This document shows, piece by piece, positions 31,130-34,255 of a stretch of 34,255 bases of DNA (position 1 is the stretch's first letter; each line of letters opens with the position of its first letter). Made by a program: the position numbers and the translations under genes. A model generated the notes under the pieces. The model was not told where the DNA came from, did not search any database, and worked only from the letters and a program-made list of their open reading frames with translations. The DNA comes from Rossellomorea vietnamensis (GTDB lineage: Bacteria > Bacillota > Bacilli > Bacillales > Bacillaceae_B): NCBI RefSeq assembly GCF_008180415.1, contig NZ_VTEI01000011.1, forward strand, positions 2,501-36,755, in the 5' to 3' direction.

Positions 31130-31969
31130 TTAAGTGAACAGCCCTTTATTCAGGTAAGCACGATGGCGAGTGCAGGATAATGAACTCTTGTTATGATGGA
31201 TAACGATGTGCTGCTTGAATTTCCTGTCCCTCTGTACAGTTCCATATTGTTCTAAGTTGGTAAAAGACGGCCTGGTCACTAAATTTGCCAAATAGGCCGG
31301 CTGATTGCTATCCGGATTTCTGACCTCGTTTAAAAATTCAATGATTTTTTCAGAAGAGCTTATCCCGAATCCATGCCCAAAAAATTGGCCGTCTTCCAGC
31401 ACAACCGCATTCACCCCTCTGTACCAGGGGTTTTCTGCACTGTAGTCTGGATTATTAAAATATACAACATCCCCGGGCAAGTAATGATCACCGTAGAGAG
31501 TATTGACTCCCAGATCCGGGTCGGCATGCCAGCTGTATAAATAAATGTCTTGAAAAAGTGAATCAAAAGCTGATGGGCTGATGCTTTTCAAGACAGCGTG
31601 ATAAAAGATGATTACACAAGCTGTTGCACATTCGAACGCATAGAGCGCACTGTTTCTGTAAATATCCCGGACCGCTTCAGAGGGTCTCACACCCTGCCGG
31701 AGCCTGAATCCGCCCGCAGCCGTCAAATCCCAATAGGCCGGATTACAAGCAGCATACTGAAAGGTCGTGAATACCACTTTGCTCTCGCTCATTTCCTTTG
31801 CACTCTCTATAATATTCCCGCGGGTCTTCAATTCGAATAAAAGGTCCTTCATTGAAGGGTAAGAATAAACGGTTTTAGCATCAAGGATTTTCTTCGCAAT
31901 CTCTTCTTCGATAGTTCCCAAATTCAATGAGCCAACCTGCTGGATCTGCCTTCCTGCTACTCTAATCAT
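31130..31969 (-). CDS. tgl: Protein-glutamine gamma-glutamyltransferase (spore transglutaminase)
   Basis: 279 residues from ATG at 31969; GGGGATGGGG precedes it and the protein then begins MIRVAGRQIQ, like the B. subtilis MIIVSGQLL. An ATG four codons earlier lacks a ribosome site. Catalytic Cys114 lies in ALYAFECATACVIIFYHAVL (Cys116 in B. subtilis). Other family blocks are LYSWHADPDLG, YLPGDVVYFNNPD and FGHGFGISSSEKIIEFLN. Tgl makes epsilon-(gamma-glutamyl)lysine cross-links in spore coat proteins such as GerQ. It is about 30 residues longer at the C-terminus than B. subtilis Tgl (245), ending RKFKQHIVIHHNKSS. In B. subtilis tgl is a late mother-cell gene; no sigma-K promoter could be assigned here. 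Confidence 0.93.
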   Translation of the reverse strand: MIRVAGRQIQQVGSLNLGTIEEEIAKKILDAKTVYSYPSMKDLLFELKTRGNIIESAKEMSESKVVFTTFQYAACNPAYWDLTAAGGFRLRQGVRPSEAVRDIYRNSALYAFECATACVIIFYHAVLKSISPSAFDSLFQDIYLYSWHADPDLGVNTLYGDHYLPGDVVYFNNPDYSAENPWYRGVNAVVLEDGQFFGHGFGISSSEKIIEFLNEVRNPDSNQPAYLANLVTRPSFTNLEQYGTVQRDRKFKQHIVIHHNKSSLSCTRHRAYLNKGLFT

Positions 31970-32050
31970 GAAATACCCCATCCCCAGCTTAAAGATTTTG
32001 TTACTACCTATCCTATTCTTGCTGAGTGGTAAACATGTGATTTATATTCA

Positions 32051-32520
32051 AAAGCGGAAGCGCCTTGTCCAGCCCCGACAGGCAAATGTTCCAAAGAGAA
32101 AAAAAGGCGCTCTATCCTTTTATTCTCTTTGGGTTATTTGACCCCGAGGGGCTAAGCGCTGCAGCTGGACGGATCAAAAGCGGAAGCGCCTTGTCCAGCC
32201 CCTACAGGCAAATGCTCCAAAGAGAAAAAAAGGCGCTCTATCCTTTTATTCTCTTTGGGTTATTTGACCCCGAGGGGCTAAGCGCTGCAGCTGGACGGAT
32301 CAAAAGCGGAAGCGCCTTGTCCAGCCCCGACAGGCAAATGTTCCAAAGAGAAAAAAAGGCGCTCTATCCTTTTATTCTCTTTGGGTTATTTGACCCCGAG
32401 GGGCTAGGCGCTGCAGCTGGACGGATCAAAAGCGGAAGCGCCTTGTCCAGCCCCGACAGGCAAATGTTCCAAAGAGAAAAAAAGGCGCTCTATCCTTTTA
32501 TTCTCTTTGGGTTATTGATT
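32051..32520. repeat. 126-bp tandem repeat, four near-identical copies
   Basis: Copies start (AAAGCGGAAGCGCC) at 32051, 32177, 32303 and 32429: exactly 126 bp each. Differences are a few bases (for example CCCTACAGG and ATGCTCC in copy 2, GGGGCTAGG in copy 3). The fourth breaks down after GGGTTATTGATTACG; a separate end (GGCGCTGCAGCTGGA) recurs near 32560. Each unit holds a 17-bp hairpin, CCAAAGAGAAAAAAAGG against CCTTTTATTCTCTTTGG with one mismatch, inside a weaker outer pair AGCCCC/GGGGCT. Because 126 is divisible by three, a 155-codon frame stays open, but nothing supports it as a gene. 31970-32050 and 32580-32733 show nothing further. Confidence 0.95.
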
Positions 32521-32733
32521 ACGAGGGGCTGAGTCCGTTCCAGTGGGTACGGCCTAAGGCGCTGCAGCTGGATGTGGGTCGTGAGGGTGCTGGAATAAAT
32601 TCACAGGCAAACAAAGAGGACGAAACCTATTATGGCTCCATCCCTGATTGGAAATATATTCTTTCAAAACCCTTTCTCCAGACCACTTATGTACCTCAAC
32701 ACGCAGCCTATCCTATTCTCTGCAGAATCATTT

Positions 32734-33114
32734 TTATAAAGGGGTACAAATCTCTATATAATGTCCGTCAGGGTCTTCAACGTAGGCAACCACTTGGCCC
32801 CAAGGTTTTTCTGCAGGCTCCAGGAGAACAGTTACCCCTTCCTCCCTCAGCTGTTCAACGATTTCCTGGACATCCTTTGTGACCAGGCCGATTTCAAAAG
32901 TCTGTTCCTTCCGTTTCTTGTCCGGTATCGGCAATCCCGTGATCTCCCTCCCCGATTCTCTGGTATTAAAAGAAAGGGTCGTTCCGCCTGTTTCCAGCTC
33001 TATGTACGTCCCTGCCTCCATTTTGATAGGAAGGCCAAGAAGGTCTCTGTAAAAGTGGATGGTGTTATTCAGATCTTCTACATACAAAATGATATAGCCC
33101 AGTTTAAGGTTCAT
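32734..33114 (-). CDS. VOC-family (glyoxalase/bleomycin-resistance fold) protein
   Basis: 126 residues from ATG at 33114; GGAGG lies 6 bases upstream. An ATG one codon earlier is too close to it. Two beta-alpha-beta-beta-beta modules are visible: YIILYVEDLNNTIHFYRDLLGLP at the start and FEIGLVTKDVQEIVEQLREEG in the middle. It ends VEDPDGHYIEICTPL, with the Glu that is often a metal ligand. Substrate unknown; some members inactivate antibiotics or act on methylglyoxal, and nothing here selects among these. Confidence 0.87.
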   Translation of the reverse strand: MNLKLGYIILYVEDLNNTIHFYRDLLGLPIKMEAGTYIELETGGTTLSFNTRESGREITGLPIPDKKRKEQTFEIGLVTKDVQEIVEQLREEGVTVLLEPAEKPWGQVVAYVEDPDGHYIEICTPL

Positions 33115-33175
33115 CATGATCCTCCTTTTAATGTGTTCTTCTCATTATTCGATTTCCACAACGGAATTCCTTTTA

Positions 33176-33218
33176 AAAAGGCTCTTTTCAGGAACTATTT
33201 TGCCATTTGTATTAATCT
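33176..33218 (-). repeat. Half copy (right end) of the dispersed inverted-repeat element
   Basis: AAAGGCTCTTTTC, then AACTATTTTGCCATTTGTAT follows the pattern of copy 4 (GGCTCTTTTCGGAAACTTTG, CTATTTGATA). No partner end is seen before the GNAT gene at 33381. The 33115-33380 gap has no other recognisable feature. Confidence 0.5.
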
Positions 33219-33380
33219 TTGGAAAATTTATTTTCAATCACTAGAGACATCCCTTTAGGCAAGTAGAAAAGGGATGTTCTCCTCTTTCAGAAAGGGAATT
33301 TTCTTTAGAGACAGGGCCAGATATGGTTAAATATAAGTAGAATCAATTATCTGATAATAGAAGCTGGGAGAGATAGAAAA

Positions 33381-33950
33381 ATGATCAAAGGACCAAAAGT
33401 GACATTGAGAATGGTCGAACCGGAAGACCTGCCCGAGTTATTCAAGCTGATTTACGGTGAAGATGGTACTCTGCCCGAATGGAAAAACTGGGATGCTCCT
33501 TACTTTCCTTTCAGCAGGCCAAACTATAAATCTTACATAAAAGGGACTGCCAAAAAGATCAAAGAAGGCAGAGACAATCAGAGAATGGCCATCCTGGTTG
33601 ATGACACACTCATCGGCACTGTCAATTATTATTGGGAAAATCAAGATACCAAGTGGCTTGAAGCTGGTATCGGGATATACCGCCCGGACTATTGGAATGG
33701 CGGATATGGAACTGAAGCTCTGGCCATGTGGGTAGAACACCTTTTCCAGACACTCGATATTCCTCGTGTCGGCATCACCACGTGGTCGGGTAACGAGCGG
33801 ATGATGAAAGCTGCGGAGAAAGTCGGCATGATCCTTGAAGGACGTCTAAGAAAATGCCGGTATTATAATGGAGAATATTACGATTCTATCCGGATGGGCA
33901 TTCTCCGCGAAGAATGGGAAGAGAAGAAGCCTGAGTTTTTGAGGGTGTGA
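33381..33950 (+). CDS. GNAT-family N-acetyltransferase (RimJ/RimL type)
   Basis: 189 residues. The opening MIKGPKVTLRMVEPEDLPEL and the acetyl-CoA motif region EAGIGIYRPDYWNGGYGTEAL (about 93-113; the WNGGYGTEA loop binds the pyrophosphate) are diagnostic. They are followed by RVGITTWSGNERMMKAAEKVGM, the motif B helix, and EGRLRKCRYYNGEYYDSIRMGIL. It probably acetylates a protein N-terminus or a small amine; the acceptor is not known. GGGAGAG lies before ATG. It is the last gene before the 25-bp array at the window end. Confidence 0.9.
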   Translation: MIKGPKVTLRMVEPEDLPELFKLIYGEDGTLPEWKNWDAPYFPFSRPNYKSYIKGTAKKIKEGRDNQRMAILVDDTLIGTVNYYWENQDTKWLEAGIGIYRPDYWNGGYGTEALAMWVEHLFQTLDIPRVGITTWSGNERMMKAAEKVGMILEGRLRKCRYYNGEYYDSIRMGILREEWEEKKPEFLRV

Positions 33951-33965
33951 TTCTGGGGCTGGATT

Positions 33966-34255
33966 GAGCCAGGCTCATTTCCTGCCTTTTGAACCTGGCT
34001 CATTTCCTGCTTTTTGAGCCTGGCTCATTTTCCGCTTTTTGAGCCTGGCTCATTTTCTGCTTTTTGAGCCTGGCTCATTTTCCGCTTTTTGAGCCTGGCT
34101 CATTTTCCGCTTTTTGAGCCTGGCTCATTTTCCGCTTTTTGAGCCTGGCTCATTTCCTGCTTTTTGAGCCTGGCTCATTTCCTGCTTTTTGAGCCTGGCT
34201 CATTTTCTGCTTTTTGAGCCTGGCTCATTTTCCGCTTTTTGAGCCTGGCTCATTT
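33966..34255. repeat. 25-bp tandem array, at least 11 units, open at the window end
   Basis: Unit GAGCCTGGCTCATTTT + CCGCTTTTT (25 bp) starts at 33966, 33991, 34016 and every 25 bp to 34241, where the window cuts it. GAGCCTGGCTC is a perfect odd palindrome. Copies vary almost only in the TTCCTGC/TTTCCGC/TTTCTGC segment; the first two are most diverged. It begins 16 bp past the GNAT stop and would be transcribed with it. Total copy number is unknown. Confidence 0.95.

Noticed and set aside
32065..32532. 155-codon plus-strand frame made of repeated 42-residue units
   Set aside because: It is open only because four 126-bp copies keep frame. The DNA unit is a hairpin repeat, the frame ends where the repeat decays, and there is no convincing ribosome site.

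Overview
This window looks like chromosome of an endospore-forming member of the Bacillaceae (Bacillus in the broad sense). In reverse orientation it carries almost the same order as the B. subtilis segment ddl-murF-cshA-uvsE-like/ydbS-ydbT-ydcA-acpS-ydcC-alr-ndoAI-ndoA-rsbR...rsbX-tex-cmpA/ydcK-trnS. Spore genes (cmpA, tgl, a YjcZ-type peptide, a YdcC lipoprotein) and low-GC Gram-positive signals (strong AGGAGG-type ribosome sites, GTG/TTG starts, U-rich terminators) agree. The species cannot be named from the sequence alone.

Layout. 1-1015: eight tRNA genes on the minus strand behind a consensus sigma-A promoter (Asn, Ser, Glu, gap, Asp, Gln, Lys, Leu, Leu). 1096-4449: a SprT-like protein, the 37-residue cmpA on the plus strand, tex, and an unrecognised 36-codon ORF. 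4482-9329: the complete general-stress module rsbR-rsbS-rsbT-rsbU-[sigma-B promoter]-rsbV-rsbW-sigB-rsbX, with overlapping or nearly abutting genes. 10157-12274: the NdoA/NdoAI toxin-antitoxin pair and alanine racemase. 12936-18404: YdcC lipoprotein, AcpS, a rhomboid protease, and the PH-domain pair YdbT/YdbS behind a good sigma-W promoter. 18474-25897: UV endonuclease, CshA RNA helicase, an esterase, a HAD hydrolase, MurF and Ddl. Alr, Ddl and MurF together supply D-Ala-D-Ala and join it to the peptidoglycan precursor. 26264-33950: a less conserved stretch with a Usp protein, a SulP anion transporter, an MFS transporter, a YjcZ-like peptide, spore transglutaminase Tgl, a VOC protein and a GNAT acetyltransferase.

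The coding content is largely ordinary. The unusual part is the intergenic DNA. One dispersed family of about 160-210 bp, with terminal inverted repeats (AAAGGCTGTTTTCG... / ...CGAAAAGAGCCTTT), has four full copies and several half copies. There are also six unrelated tandem arrays: about 52 bp at 14.4 kb, 52 bp at 15.8-16.3 kb with a higher-order three-monomer repeat, 21 bp at 19.5 kb with an invariant 9-bp core, about 52-60 bp palindromes at 27.0 kb, 126 bp x4 at 32.05 kb, and 25 bp running off the window end at 34 kb. Each lies downstream of the 3' end of at least one gene, and most units contain a palindrome or inverted repeat. No CRISPR array, prophage, transposase or riboswitch was recognised.

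Start codons were chosen by Shine-Dalgarno position and by remembered family lengths, so several coding regions begin inside a longer open frame. Statements about families come from general knowledge; no database search was made.
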